A stretch of DNA of 64,000 bases from CBDCUQ01 sp965222835. Lineage in GTDB: Bacteria > Pseudomonadota > Alphaproteobacteria > Rhizobiales > Hyphomicrobiaceae. Below are positions 45,455 through 53,290 of the stretch, piece after piece. The DNA is taken from positions 558,001 through 622,000 of the forward strand of contig CBDCUQ010000003.1 of the NCBI GenBank assembly GCA_965222835.1, written 5' to 3'. Position numbers and translations under genes: made by a program. The notes under the pieces are model-generated. The model was not told where the DNA came from, searched no databases, and saw only the letters and a program-made list of their open reading frames with translations. Every line of letters begins with the position of its first letter. Within the stretch, counting starts at the first letter, position 1.

Positions 45455-46128
45455 GTGCCGGCCTCCACTGACCAGAGGCGGCGCATGAGGGCCAACCGCA
45501 AAGACTGCGATTCGTCGAGCACCTCGGCCGCACCGGCGGCTGTTAAGGCGTCAGGGGGATGATAGCCCCACGCGACACCAAGGCCTGTCACCCCGGCCGC
45601 CCGGGCCATTTCCATGTCGTAAGCCGTATCGCCGATCATGACCGTGTTTGAGGGTTCGGCGCCGGTTTCCGACATCGCTGCGTGAATCATCGAGGGATTG
45701 GGTTTTGACGGGTGTGTATCGGCTGTTTGAATGGTCTGGAAGATGCTGTCCAGGCCCTCTCGTTCCAATAAGGCGCGCACACCGCGGCGTGACTTTCCGG
45801 TGGCGATACCAAGAACGGCATCCTCTCGGTCCGCGAGGCCGAACAGCAGTTCCCGGATACCGTCGTAGAGCGGCTCCTGATGGGCGTTGCGGCGCAACTC
45901 TTGAAAGGCCAGCTTGTAATCTTCGGCAAGCTGGTGCACGGCGACGTGTCCTGCCTCGGGATGCAGGATCTCGATGGCATCGGCGAGCGACAGGCCAACG
46001 ATACCCAGAACGTGGTGCCGTGCCGGCGCTGCCAGGCCATTGGATGCAAAGGCCTTGTCCATTGCGGCAACAATCATGTGCTGGCTATCGGCGAGGGTGC
46101 CGTCGCAATCGAAAATCAGAAGCTTCAT
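45451..46128 (-). CDS. HAD-family phosphatase (phosphoglycolate phosphatase-like)
   Basis: A 225-residue hydrolase. The nucleophile motif I is LIFDCDGTLADS, with Asp7 and Asp9; motif III/IV are seen as the Lys in KPNPSMIHAAM and MIGDTAYDMEMARAAG. The cap domain lies between. It forms an overlapping pair with the ATP12 gene. The substrate may be phosphoglycolate or another small phosphate. A 127-bp repeat lies 10 bases upstream of its ATG. Confidence 0.88.
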   Translation of the reverse strand: MKLLIFDCDGTLADSQHMIVAAMDKAFASNGLAAPARHHVLGIVGLSLADAIEILHPEAGHVAVHQLAEDYKLAFQELRRNAHQEPLYDGIRELLFGLADREDAVLGIATGKSRRGVRALLEREGLDSIFQTIQTADTHPSKPNPSMIHAAMSETGAEPSNTVMIGDTAYDMEMARAAGVTGLGVAWGYHPPDALTAAGAAEVLDESQSLRLALMRRLWSVEAGT

Positions 46129-46138
46129 GCCACCGGCT

Positions 46139-46265
46139 TAGAGCATGTTCAACTTGCGTTGATGTGCCTGGCCAGCCCGCTCCCCCGCCCGGCCACCCAT
46201 AGCGATGATGGATTGGGTGGCCGGGCGGGGGAGCGGGTGGTTCGACTTGAACTGAATAGACTCTA
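46139..46265. repeat. 127-bp palindromic element, copy 3
   Basis: The best-preserved copy. It begins TAGAGCATGTTCA and ends TGAATAGACTCTA; these ends are inverted repeats of each other with few mismatches. The centre is a hairpin with arms CCCGCTCCCCCGCCCGGCC and complement. It lies directly upstream of the HAD gene and downstream of the small membrane genes. Confidence 0.88.
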
Positions 46266-46306
46266 GCATGGGTCCCGTCCGCAGGCGACCGGCAGACCAG
46301 CGCAGG

Positions 46307-46534
46307 TTACGACCGCCGCTCGAGGCGGTTCAGGCGCCGCTCGCGTTTTCGGGCCCATTCCGCGATGAGTTGGGAACGCCGTTCCGTCTCCTGATAGAGA
46401 TCGTTCGTCACCTCGCTGTAAGGCCGGCCCGAGGGGCCGCGAAACACCTGAACAAGCCGCTGGACGGAGAGAACAGCCAAAAGGGCTACGACCGCCGCGC
46501 CCCATAACAGCAACTCTGTCTCCGAGAGATTCAT
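46307..46534 (-). CDS. Small membrane protein with basic coiled-coil tail
   Basis: A 75-residue protein with one N-terminal membrane helix (ELLLWGAAVVALLAVLSV) followed by a charged, Arg-rich coiled tail (ERRSQLIAEWARKRERRLNR). The tail is predicted to be cytoplasmic. It starts two bases after the stop of the next small membrane gene, which has the same architecture, so the two may act as a pair. Function unknown. Confidence 0.6.
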   Translation of the reverse strand: MNLSETELLLWGAAVVALLAVLSVQRLVQVFRGPSGRPYSEVTNDLYQETERRSQLIAEWARKRERRLNRLERRS

Positions 46535-46536
46535 GG

Positions 46537-46788
46537 CTAACGGCCGCCGGCGCCGCCAGAGCCTTGCCTGCGGCTTTCCAGCTTCTGAATTCGGCTCTCC
46601 TGATCCTTGACGAGTTTTTCCAGGAGATCGTTGTGCCGACGCAGCTCGGCAATGTGTTCCTCAAGCATCTCGCCGTGCGTCTTGCCGCTTTTGCCGATGT
46701 ACACGTCACGGCTCTTAATAAACATGACGATCCAAACCACGACGAGCAGCAGGACCGGCAACCATCCGATCAGTGTTCCGGTCGACAT
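46537..46788 (-). CDS. Small membrane protein with coiled coil
   Basis: An 83-residue protein with one N-terminal helix (GWLPVLLLVVVWIVMFIKS) followed by EHIAELRRHNDLLEKLVKDQ, a coiled coil, and a Gly-rich end. The second ATG (46788) is selected because GGAGGG sits just ahead of it; the first ATG at 46800 is itself part of that box. It follows the RluA gene by 12 bases. Its architecture matches the small gene downstream. Confidence 0.62.
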   Translation of the reverse strand: MSTGTLIGWLPVLLLVVVWIVMFIKSRDVYIGKSGKTHGEMLEEHIAELRRHNDLLEKLVKDQESRIQKLESRRQGSGGAGGR

Positions 46789-46800
46789 GTTGCCCTCCAT

Positions 46801-47826
46801 TCAATCATTTGTTCTGCGCCGCCGCGACTCGCTTCTATTTTCGTCGGGATACTTACCTGAATCCAACCCCAGAAGTTCCCACGTCCTCAACATATGTGGG
46901 GGAAGAGGAGCAGATACATCGATTTTCCCCAATCCTGACGGATGCGGAATGACCAGCCGGCGCGCATGGAGATGGAGCTGGGCCTCCATATTCTCAGCCG
47001 GGAGGTCGAGCCCGCCTCGGTATTTGTTGTCGCCCACGATCGGGTGTCCGATGAGATCCATGTGTGCGCGCAGCTGATGCTGGCGCCCAGTGACCGGCTT
47101 TAGGGAGACCCAAGCGGCCTTGTGGGCCACGCGGTCAATGACGGAATAGTGCGTGGTGGCATGCATGGCCTTGTCCTGCTCTCCGGGGAGCGCTTTGCGC
47201 ACACGGTCGCCGTCGGGGCCTGACGCTTTGACGAGGGCGGCTTCAACGCGTCCCTGGGGCGGCTTTGGGACCCCCTTCACAAGCGCCCAGTAGGTTTTGG
47301 CCGCAGAACGTGTCTGGAAGGTACGGCCGAGTTTGGTTGCCACCGCGCGCGACTTTGCAACCAGGAGGACGCCTGTGGTGTCGCGGTCGAGCCGGTGGAC
47401 GAGGCGCGGGCGATCGCCGAAGCGATCCACCATGCCCGCGAGTATGCCATCGATGTGCCGCTTGGTACCGGTTCCGCCCTGAACGGCTATGCCGGCCGGT
47501 TTGTTGAGCACGAGCACGTCGTTGTCCTCAGATAAGATCATGCTTTCGATCAGTGCGCGGTCGGCCTTCGTCGCCGGCGCTGCGGCCCGTACAGCGGCTC
47601 TTTCCTTTTTGGGCTGACGCACGATGGCAGGCACGCGAATTTCAGCGCCGGGCTTGAGGCGGTCGCCTGCTCCCGCGCGTTTGGCGTTGACACGCACTTG
47701 GCCGGTTCGCAACAGCTTTTGCAGATAGACGTGCCCGACGTCCGGGAAGTGTGTCCGGAACCAGCGGTCGAGGCGCATGTCCGCTTCGCCGTCCGTTACC
47801 GTGATGGTCTCGACTTTGCCGCTCAT
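46801..47826 (-). CDS. RluA-family pseudouridine synthase
   Basis: Converts uridine to pseudouridine in rRNA; 341 residues. The S4 RNA-binding domain is at residues 17-70 (MRLDRWFRTHFPDVGHVYLQ) and the catalytic domain follows with the Asp of HRLDRDTTGVLLVAKS near residue 145. The family is clear; whether it is the RluC or RluD type cannot be settled by eye, with RluC more likely from context. It runs in the same direction as the two small membrane genes downstream. Confidence 0.92.
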   Translation of the reverse strand: MSGKVETITVTDGEADMRLDRWFRTHFPDVGHVYLQKLLRTGQVRVNAKRAGAGDRLKPGAEIRVPAIVRQPKKERAAVRAAAPATKADRALIESMILSEDNDVLVLNKPAGIAVQGGTGTKRHIDGILAGMVDRFGDRPRLVHRLDRDTTGVLLVAKSRAVATKLGRTFQTRSAAKTYWALVKGVPKPPQGRVEAALVKASGPDGDRVRKALPGEQDKAMHATTHYSVIDRVAHKAAWVSLKPVTGRQHQLRAHMDLIGHPIVGDNKYRGGLDLPAENMEAQLHLHARRLVIPHPSGLGKIDVSAPLPPHMLRTWELLGLDSGKYPDENRSESRRRRTND

Positions 47827-47882
47827 TACTCCGTCCGGGACGTCACCGATCTGTTGCTGCTGCGCCTGGCCGCGCCAATCGC

Positions 47883-48009
47883 TAGAGTCTGTTCAGTCTA
47901 AGTCGAACCACCCGCTCCCCCGCCCGGCCACCCATGGCGATGATGGTTTGGGTGGCCGGGCGGGGGAGCGGGCTGGCCAGGCGCGTCAACGTAAGTTGAA
48001 CATGCTCTA
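47883..48009. repeat. 127-bp palindromic element, copy 4 (reverse orientation)
   Basis: Begins TAGAGTCTGTTCAG and ends GTTGAACATGCTCTA, that is, copy 3 reversed. The central hairpin has the arms CCCGCTCCCCCGCCCGGCC and its complement. It lies upstream of the RluA gene in an otherwise gene-free stretch of about 300 bases (47827-48132). Confidence 0.88.
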
Positions 48010-48132
48010 AGGGCCAGCGTGTTCGGGCATGCTTGCGCTCCTCGCGCTCACCGAGGCCACAGTCCTGCGCGTGCACCTTGGTCTGCCTGCTGCGGACAAG
48101 GGACAGCCCAATACGGGCCGGGAAATCGTGCC

Positions 48133-48381
48133 TCAATCCGATGGGCGCTTTGCTTCGCTGCGCCTTTCGACGGGCCCGCCAATGGCCCAGCCGATCGTCC
48201 AACCGACGATGACGCCCGCGAGATTGACCAACATGAAGGTCATTTGGTTGAGGCTTTCCACGTCGTCTGAGCTATCAAACCTTTGTTGCGTTATGACCCA
48301 GTCGGACACCGGGCCGGCGAAGAATACAAACGCGACGACAGCGCCGATGAGCGCACAGATGATCGCAATAACGTAACGCAT
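48133..48381 (-). CDS. Small two-helix membrane protein
   Basis: An 82-residue protein with two membrane helices (YVIAIICALIGAVVAFVFFA and TFMLVNLAGVIVGWTIGWAI) joined by a polar loop of about 20 residues. It starts 37 bases after the stop of the Tae4-like gene in the same direction. That position would suit an immunity protein, but it does not resemble known Tai4 proteins. Function unknown. Confidence 0.6.
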   Translation of the reverse strand: MRYVIAIICALIGAVVAFVFFAGPVSDWVITQQRFDSSDDVESLNQMTFMLVNLAGVIVGWTIGWAIGGPVERRSEAKRPSD

Positions 48382-48418
48382 GCCGGTGTTTCCCTCGTGC
48401 TTCTTCGCCGCAAACCCG

Positions 48419-48964
48419 CTATTTCACTTCCCAGAACCACAACTCGCGCGCGTTCGCATAGTTCGAGTAGTAACCCAGCCAGGAAAACCATTCCATCAAC
48501 CACTTCGACGAGGAACGATATCCATTCCAGACATCGATGTGGTCTCCCGTCGGCCGGCCACCGTCAGTCGATCGCATCCAATAGTCTTGTATGAACAGGA
48601 TGCCCGTACGGCCAAAGATCTTGTTGTAGTATTGGGATGCGTTGTCGCCTGTGATCTTCTCGACGGGGCCGATCCCCGCAATATTGGATCGCGCAATACG
48701 ATGCGCAAGTGCCGCCGCTCTGATGGTATGCATGTGCGATTTTGGATGGACGGCGCATGTCGCCAAACCACTCAGCTGTGCGGGTTGAACGCCCGCCCGG
48801 CGGAGCGCCGTACCCATGCGGATGGCACACTGGTTGCGGAACACTGGAAGGCCCTTGCGTATGAACTGGCCTTCCATGTTGGTCAGGTCGTGCGGCGCAA
48901 TACAGGGCGATGAAATGCTCTCGTTAATGGGATGCCCGCGCCAAAGATCTTTGAACTCGATCAT
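48419..48964 (-). CDS. Tae4-like peptidoglycan amidase
   Basis: A 181-residue protein resembling the Tae4 type VI secretion amidases that cut peptidoglycan peptide stems. The catalytic Cys46 lies in RNQCAIRMGTAL and the His142/Asp144 pair in GDHIDVWNGYR. The segment GRTGILFIQDYW matches the family's core strand. There is no signal peptide, consistent with a T6SS effector. No T6SS genes are nearby and no Tai4 immunity gene was recognised. It could also be a housekeeping or phage-derived hydrolase. Confidence 0.8.
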   Translation of the reverse strand: MIEFKDLWRGHPINESISSPCIAPHDLTNMEGQFIRKGLPVFRNQCAIRMGTALRRAGVQPAQLSGLATCAVHPKSHMHTIRAAALAHRIARSNIAGIGPVEKITGDNASQYYNKIFGRTGILFIQDYWMRSTDGGRPTGDHIDVWNGYRSSSKWLMEWFSWLGYYSNYANARELWFWEVK

Positions 48965-49137
48965 GACTCACCACTCCTTATGACCCGGCGGGGGCTACGC
49001 GAACACGGGCGCACATCCTGGCCCGGCGCTGACTATAGGACGAGGCGGGGGCCCTTGGCCAGTTGGAAGGCAGGCGCCGGTAGTCCTTGAAATTGCGCGA
49101 AAACTGTCCCTCCCGGCCCTCTTGTTGCGCGGCCAGG

Positions 49138-50454
49138 CTAGCTCTCTTCCCGCTCGCGGCGGAGCTTGGCCCAGTACTCGAGGCGCTTTTTGATCTCACG
49201 CTCGAACCCGCGCTCGGGCGGATCGTAGAATGCGGGGCGCGCCCTGAACGCGTCTGGAAAATAATTCTGACCCGAAAATGCGTCCGGCTGGTCGTGGTCA
49301 TAGCGATAATCCTCGCCGTAACCGTCCTCCTCCATGAGCTTGGTCGGCGCATTGAGGATTACTTTCGGAGGCGCGAGGCTTCCGTGTTCGCGTGCAGTGC
49401 GCATCGCCGCCTTATAGGCCACGTAGTTGGCGTTCGACTTGGGGGCAGTCGCGAGATAGACGACGGCCTCGGCAAGAGCCAGCTCGCCTTCAGGAGAGCC
49501 TAGAAAATCGAAGGCATCTTTTGCCGCATTGGCGACGACAAGGGCCTGCGGATCGGCGAGGCCGATGTCCTCGACCGCCATGCGCACCAAGCGCCGCGCA
49601 ATAAAGAGCCGATCTTCGCCACCGTCCAGCATGCGGCAAAAATAGTAGAGCGCGGCGTCCGGGTCGGAACCGCGCACGGATTTATGCAGGGCGGAAATGA
49701 GATTGTAATGGCCTTCACGTCCCTTGTCGTAGAGAGGGGCGCGGCGCTGCACGAGCTGGACAAGGGCCTCACGGCCGATCGGCCTTCCGCCTTCTGCAAC
49801 TCCGGCGAGGACATCCTCGGCGAGATTGATCACAGCGCGGCCGTCGCCATCGGCCATGGCCAACAGCGCCTGGCGCGCATCGTCGTCAAGCGGCAGCGTG
49901 CGTCCGCTTTCTGCTTCCACGCGTGTCAGAAGCGTTTCAAGCGCAACATCGTCGAGGCGGTTGAGAGTTAAGACGTTTGCGCGCGAGAGGACGGCGGCGT
50001 TGATCTCGAATGACGGATTTTCCGTGGTGGCCCCGACAAGGGTAATGGTGCCGTCCTCCATGTGGGGCAAGAAACTATCCTGTTGCGACCGGTTGAAGCG
50101 GTGCACCTCGTCGATGAAAAGGAGCGTTCCCTTGCCCTGCTCACGGCGCGCTTTGGCGCGATCAAATGCTTTTCTCAGATCGGCCACGCCTGAGAAAATG
50201 GCGGAGAGTTGCTCGAATTCGAGATTGGTCGCATCGGCGAGAAGACGCGCGATCGTCGTTTTTCCGCAACCCGGCGGTCCCCATAGAATGATGCTCGGGA
50301 TGCGTCCGGCTTTGAGCATGCGTGTCAGCGTACCCTCGGGACCAACGATGTGATCCTGCCCGGTGACTTCGGCAAGCTTTGTCGGACGCAGACGGTCGGC
50401 CAGAGGTCTGGGCGCCGCTTTTTCCAGTCCGGCTGCTTCGAAGAGATTCGCCAC
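49138..50454 (-). CDS. rarA: Replication-associated recombination protein A (AAA+ ATPase)
   Basis: Clamp-loader-like ATPase of 438 residues that works at stalled replication forks. Walker A is LWGPPGCGKTTIARL near 57, Walker B is LLFIDEVHRFNRSQQD near 112, and sensor I is VGATTENPSFEIN. The C-terminal domain includes YDHDQPDAFSGQNYFPD and PPERGFEREIKKRLEYW. The start MANLFEAAGLEK is typical of the alphaproteobacterial version. It begins four bases after the DegP-type gene ends, so the two are co-transcribed. Confidence 0.95.
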   Translation of the reverse strand: MANLFEAAGLEKAAPRPLADRLRPTKLAEVTGQDHIVGPEGTLTRMLKAGRIPSIILWGPPGCGKTTIARLLADATNLEFEQLSAIFSGVADLRKAFDRAKARREQGKGTLLFIDEVHRFNRSQQDSFLPHMEDGTITLVGATTENPSFEINAAVLSRANVLTLNRLDDVALETLLTRVEAESGRTLPLDDDARQALLAMADGDGRAVINLAEDVLAGVAEGGRPIGREALVQLVQRRAPLYDKGREGHYNLISALHKSVRGSDPDAALYYFCRMLDGGEDRLFIARRLVRMAVEDIGLADPQALVVANAAKDAFDFLGSPEGELALAEAVVYLATAPKSNANYVAYKAAMRTAREHGSLAPPKVILNAPTKLMEEDGYGEDYRYDHDQPDAFSGQNYFPDAFRARPAFYDPPERGFEREIKKRLEYWAKLRREREES

Positions 50455-50458
50455 GCCT

Positions 50459-51886
50459 TTAGCCTATCCTGAGTTCCAGGAGCTTCCCGCCACGCCTGAC
50501 GCTGATCGACCAGCGCCGCCGCCGCTTCTCGAGAAGACGCTCTAGAGACGCAATATCGGTCACCTTCTTGCCCTGCACCTCAATCACAACGTCTCCCGGC
50601 CGAAATCCCAGTCGTGATGCTTGTGAGCCGCGACGCACCGATAGAATGACGACGCCGTTGCTGTCGTCTATGCCCATTTCGTCCGCAAGTCCGGGAAGAA
50701 TGTTTGAGACGCGCGTGCCATCGAGCGGATGCCGGCCCGAAAGATTACGCACGTCGTCCTTTCGGGGTTTCGGTGCCGCTTCGAGGCTGAGCTCCACTGT
50801 TATGGGGCTTCCGTCGCGCAGAACTTCGACGCTGGAGGTGTTGCCGATACCGCGCGTGGTCATACGATAAAGGGCCCCGCGGGGACCGGTTACTTCAAAG
50901 CCATCGACGCGCATGATCACATCGCCGGGCTCCAGGCCTGCCCGATCCGCCGGTCCCTTCGAGGTGACGCGGGCTACAAGCGCACCCGTGATCCTCTCAA
51001 GGCCAAGACCTTCCGCAATATCACGGGTCACCGGCTCAAGACGCGCGCCGATCCAGGGCCGCTCTACTTTTTGGCCGCGCTTGGCACTTTCGACGTAGAG
51101 GCGGACGAGATTGGAGGGGATTGCAAAGCCGATCCCGACCGAGCCACCGGTCTGGGAGAAGATCATGGTGTTGATGCCGACGAGCCGGCCCGACATATCA
51201 ACCAGCGCACCACCCGAGTTTCCGGGATTGATCGCCGCATCCGTCTGAATGAAGACCTGCTGGTCGGACCTGCCAACCTCTGTCCTGGCGAGTGCCGAGA
51301 TGATGCCGCTTGTCACCGTCTGGCCGACCCCAAAAGGATTGCCGATGGCGAGGACCAAATCACCCACTTCAAGGCTGTCGGAGTCTGCAAATTCGATGAC
51401 GGGGAAGTCTTCATCTCCATTCTCGATCTTGAGAACGGCGATATCGGTCTTGGTATCCTGCATAAGGACCTTGGCGTCAAACTCGCGCTTATCGGCCAGC
51501 GCCACGCGGATTTCCGTTTCGCCGCGGCCCTTGATGACGTGCGTGTTGGTGACGACGACACCGTCGCGGCTGACGATGACGCCGGATCCCAAAGAGCTTT
51601 GAATGCGTTCGGAGGGCTCGCCAAACGCATCGCCGAAGAATCGGCGGAAGAACGGATCGTTGGCGAATGGAGAGCTGAAGGCCTTCACACGACGCCGTAC
51701 GTAGACATTGACCACGGCCGGGGCCGCGGTACGCACGATAGGGGCGTAGGAGTATTGTACGGCCTCGCGCGAGGCCGGGACCGTTCGCTTTTGCGCCCCG
51801 GCTGGTTCTCCGGGCTGAAACATCACTACAGCGGCGGCAAAGAGCGCTAGAGAACCAATTGAAATCGCGAGTTTGTTTGAAGTCAT
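50459..51886 (-). CDS. DegP/HtrA-type periplasmic serine protease
   Basis: A 475-residue exported protease for damaged envelope proteins. After the signal (LAISIGSLALFAAAVVMFQ) come the trypsin-like core, with His in VTNTHVI, Asp in TKTDIAVLKIE and Ser in NPGNSGGALVDMSG, then two PDZ domains (AGLEPGDVIMRVDG near 290 and LGFRPGDVVIEVQG near 430). The ATG at 51886 is chosen; the longer frame from 51997 has no signal-like start. The gene precedes rarA with a four-base gap. Confidence 0.93.
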   Translation of the reverse strand: MTSNKLAISIGSLALFAAAVVMFQPGEPAGAQKRTVPASREAVQYSYAPIVRTAAPAVVNVYVRRRVKAFSSPFANDPFFRRFFGDAFGEPSERIQSSLGSGVIVSRDGVVVTNTHVIKGRGETEIRVALADKREFDAKVLMQDTKTDIAVLKIENGDEDFPVIEFADSDSLEVGDLVLAIGNPFGVGQTVTSGIISALARTEVGRSDQQVFIQTDAAINPGNSGGALVDMSGRLVGINTMIFSQTGGSVGIGFAIPSNLVRLYVESAKRGQKVERPWIGARLEPVTRDIAEGLGLERITGALVARVTSKGPADRAGLEPGDVIMRVDGFEVTGPRGALYRMTTRGIGNTSSVEVLRDGSPITVELSLEAAPKPRKDDVRNLSGRHPLDGTRVSNILPGLADEMGIDDSNGVVILSVRRGSQASRLGFRPGDVVIEVQGKKVTDIASLERLLEKRRRRWSISVRRGGKLLELRIG

Positions 51887-52133
51887 ACCGGGCCCGCTTC
51901 TTGTTGCCGTACCAGCTTGTGGCTGTCGTTCGCACCCGCCGGTCATGGTCATATAAGCCAGCGGACAGGCGGGAGAAAGGCCTGGTCCGAAGCGCATTAT
52001 TTACTATCCGCTCGCGAAAATGTGCCCTGGTCCGGGCTTGTTTTTGCAACAATATAACATTATTGGATGCCTGTCCTGGCCCGATGACGGGGTGGGATCA
52101 GCTGCGAAATCCCGCGGTGATCTGGAGGAAACG

Positions 52134-52664
52134 ATGAGAACATTTTTGAAGGCGTTGGGTGTAGCCGGAGCCGTGGTGCTCGCCGGTTCAGCTGCGCATG
52201 CTGCCGGCCTTGCCGTGGGAAAAAAGATCGAGGTGAACGTCGATCCCAAAAAGATGGATGCGGAGAAGGCCGCGCTTTGGAAGAAATTCGGCGGCTGGTG
52301 CGGGATCGCGGACTGGCACCCGGCTGTCGCCAAATGCGTAGAAAGCAAGGAGGGGGACGACACGTTCCGCACGCTTACGCTTAACGATGGCGGCGTCATC
52401 AAAGAAAAGCAACTTGAGAATGTCGAATTCCGATACCGCTATGAGATCATTGAGAGCCCACTGCCGGTCAAGAACTACCAGGCCCAGTTTACGCTGACCC
52501 CCGATGACGATGATTTGGATGAGATCAACTTCGCCTGGTCGGCCGTGTTCGACGCAAAGGGTAAGCCTGACAAAGAAGCGCGCGATGTGATCAAGGACAT
52601 CTTTGATGCCGGGATGGAGAACATCGAGAAGATGACGGGCAGCGGCGACGGCGACGACGACTGA
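52134..52664 (+). CDS. Secreted SRPBCC/START-like protein
   Basis: A 176-residue protein with a signal peptide (MRTFLKALGVAGAVVLAGSA, cleaved near AAHAA). The mature sequence (WKKFGGWCGIADWHPAVAKC, RYRYEIIESPLPVKNYQAQF) has the hallmarks of polyketide-cyclase/SRPBCC proteins with a hydrophobic pocket. A GGAGG box precedes the ATG at 52134. It ends in an acidic tail (SGDGDDD). The ligand is unknown. A terminator follows. Confidence 0.82.
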   Translation: MRTFLKALGVAGAVVLAGSAAHAAGLAVGKKIEVNVDPKKMDAEKAALWKKFGGWCGIADWHPAVAKCVESKEGDDTFRTLTLNDGGVIKEKQLENVEFRYRYEIIESPLPVKNYQAQFTLTPDDDDLDEINFAWSAVFDAKGKPDKEARDVIKDIFDAGMENIEKMTGSGDGDDD

Positions 52665-52703
52665 AATGTTTCGGCACGTCCTACTGACCCAGGCATACGA
52701 GAA

Positions 52704-52736
52704 GCGCCCCGACGGAACATCCGGCGGGGCGCTTTT
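52704..52736 (+). terminator. Intrinsic terminator between convergent genes
   Basis: A GC-rich hairpin, GCGCCCCG (52704-52711) with CGGGGCGC (52725-52732), is followed by TTTT. It lies between the plus-strand SRPBCC gene and minus-strand rplQ, and is placed to stop the former; the complementary strand lacks a comparable T-tract. Confidence 0.85.
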
Positions 52737-52764
52737 CTTGTTCGATTTGCCGCGAGGGCAATGT

Positions 52765-53199
52765 CTATTGGACTTCGGCGGCTTCTTCCGCCGCCACCAT
52801 CTCGGCGTGACGCGCCTTGTCCTCGGCGCCCTTGACGCTGGTATCGCGATCGACAAGCTCGATAACGGCGCGTGGCGCGCTGTCGCCGTAGCGGAAGCCG
52901 GCCTTCAAGACGCGCGTATAGCCACCTGTCCGTGTCTTATAGCGCGGACCCAGTGTGTCGAAGAGCTTCTTGACCATGTCTTCGTCACGAAGACGCGCGG
53001 CTGCGAGCCGGCGTGAGTTCAAGTCTCCACGCTTTGCAAGCGTGATGTACTTGTCCATGACGCGCTTCAGGTCCTTGGCCTTCGGCAGCGTGGTGACGAT
53101 TTGTTCGTGTTTGATGAGGGCGGCCGCCATGTTTGAAAACATGGCCTGGCGATGCCCACTGTGACGGCTGAACCGCCGTCCCTTCTTTCCGTGCATCAT
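52765..53199 (-). CDS. rplQ: Ribosomal protein bL17
   Basis: Large-subunit protein at the peptide exit region. The 144-residue product starts MMHGKKGRRFSRHSGHR, the conserved bL17 N-terminus, and contains NMAAALIKHEQIVTTLPKAK. The start at 53199 is chosen because the frame above it (to 53328) has no homology. It ends with an Ala/Glu-rich tail of about 20 residues. It is the last gene of the ribosomal cluster, 91 bases after rpoA. Confidence 0.95.
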   Translation of the reverse strand: MMHGKKGRRFSRHSGHRQAMFSNMAAALIKHEQIVTTLPKAKDLKRVMDKYITLAKRGDLNSRRLAAARLRDEDMVKKLFDTLGPRYKTRTGGYTRVLKAGFRYGDSAPRAVIELVDRDTSVKGAEDKARHAEMVAAEEAAEVQ

Positions 53200-53290
53200 T
53201 TGTCTTATACCCTTACGTTGTTGCCAATGCGGGCTTCTGTGGTCCCGCTTGATAAGATGACCCACTCTCCTCGAAGGAAAAGAGTAAGCT

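Noticed and set aside
48133..48381. Assignment as a Tai4 immunity protein
   Set aside because: Two membrane helices and no resemblance to the soluble periplasmic Tai4 fold.
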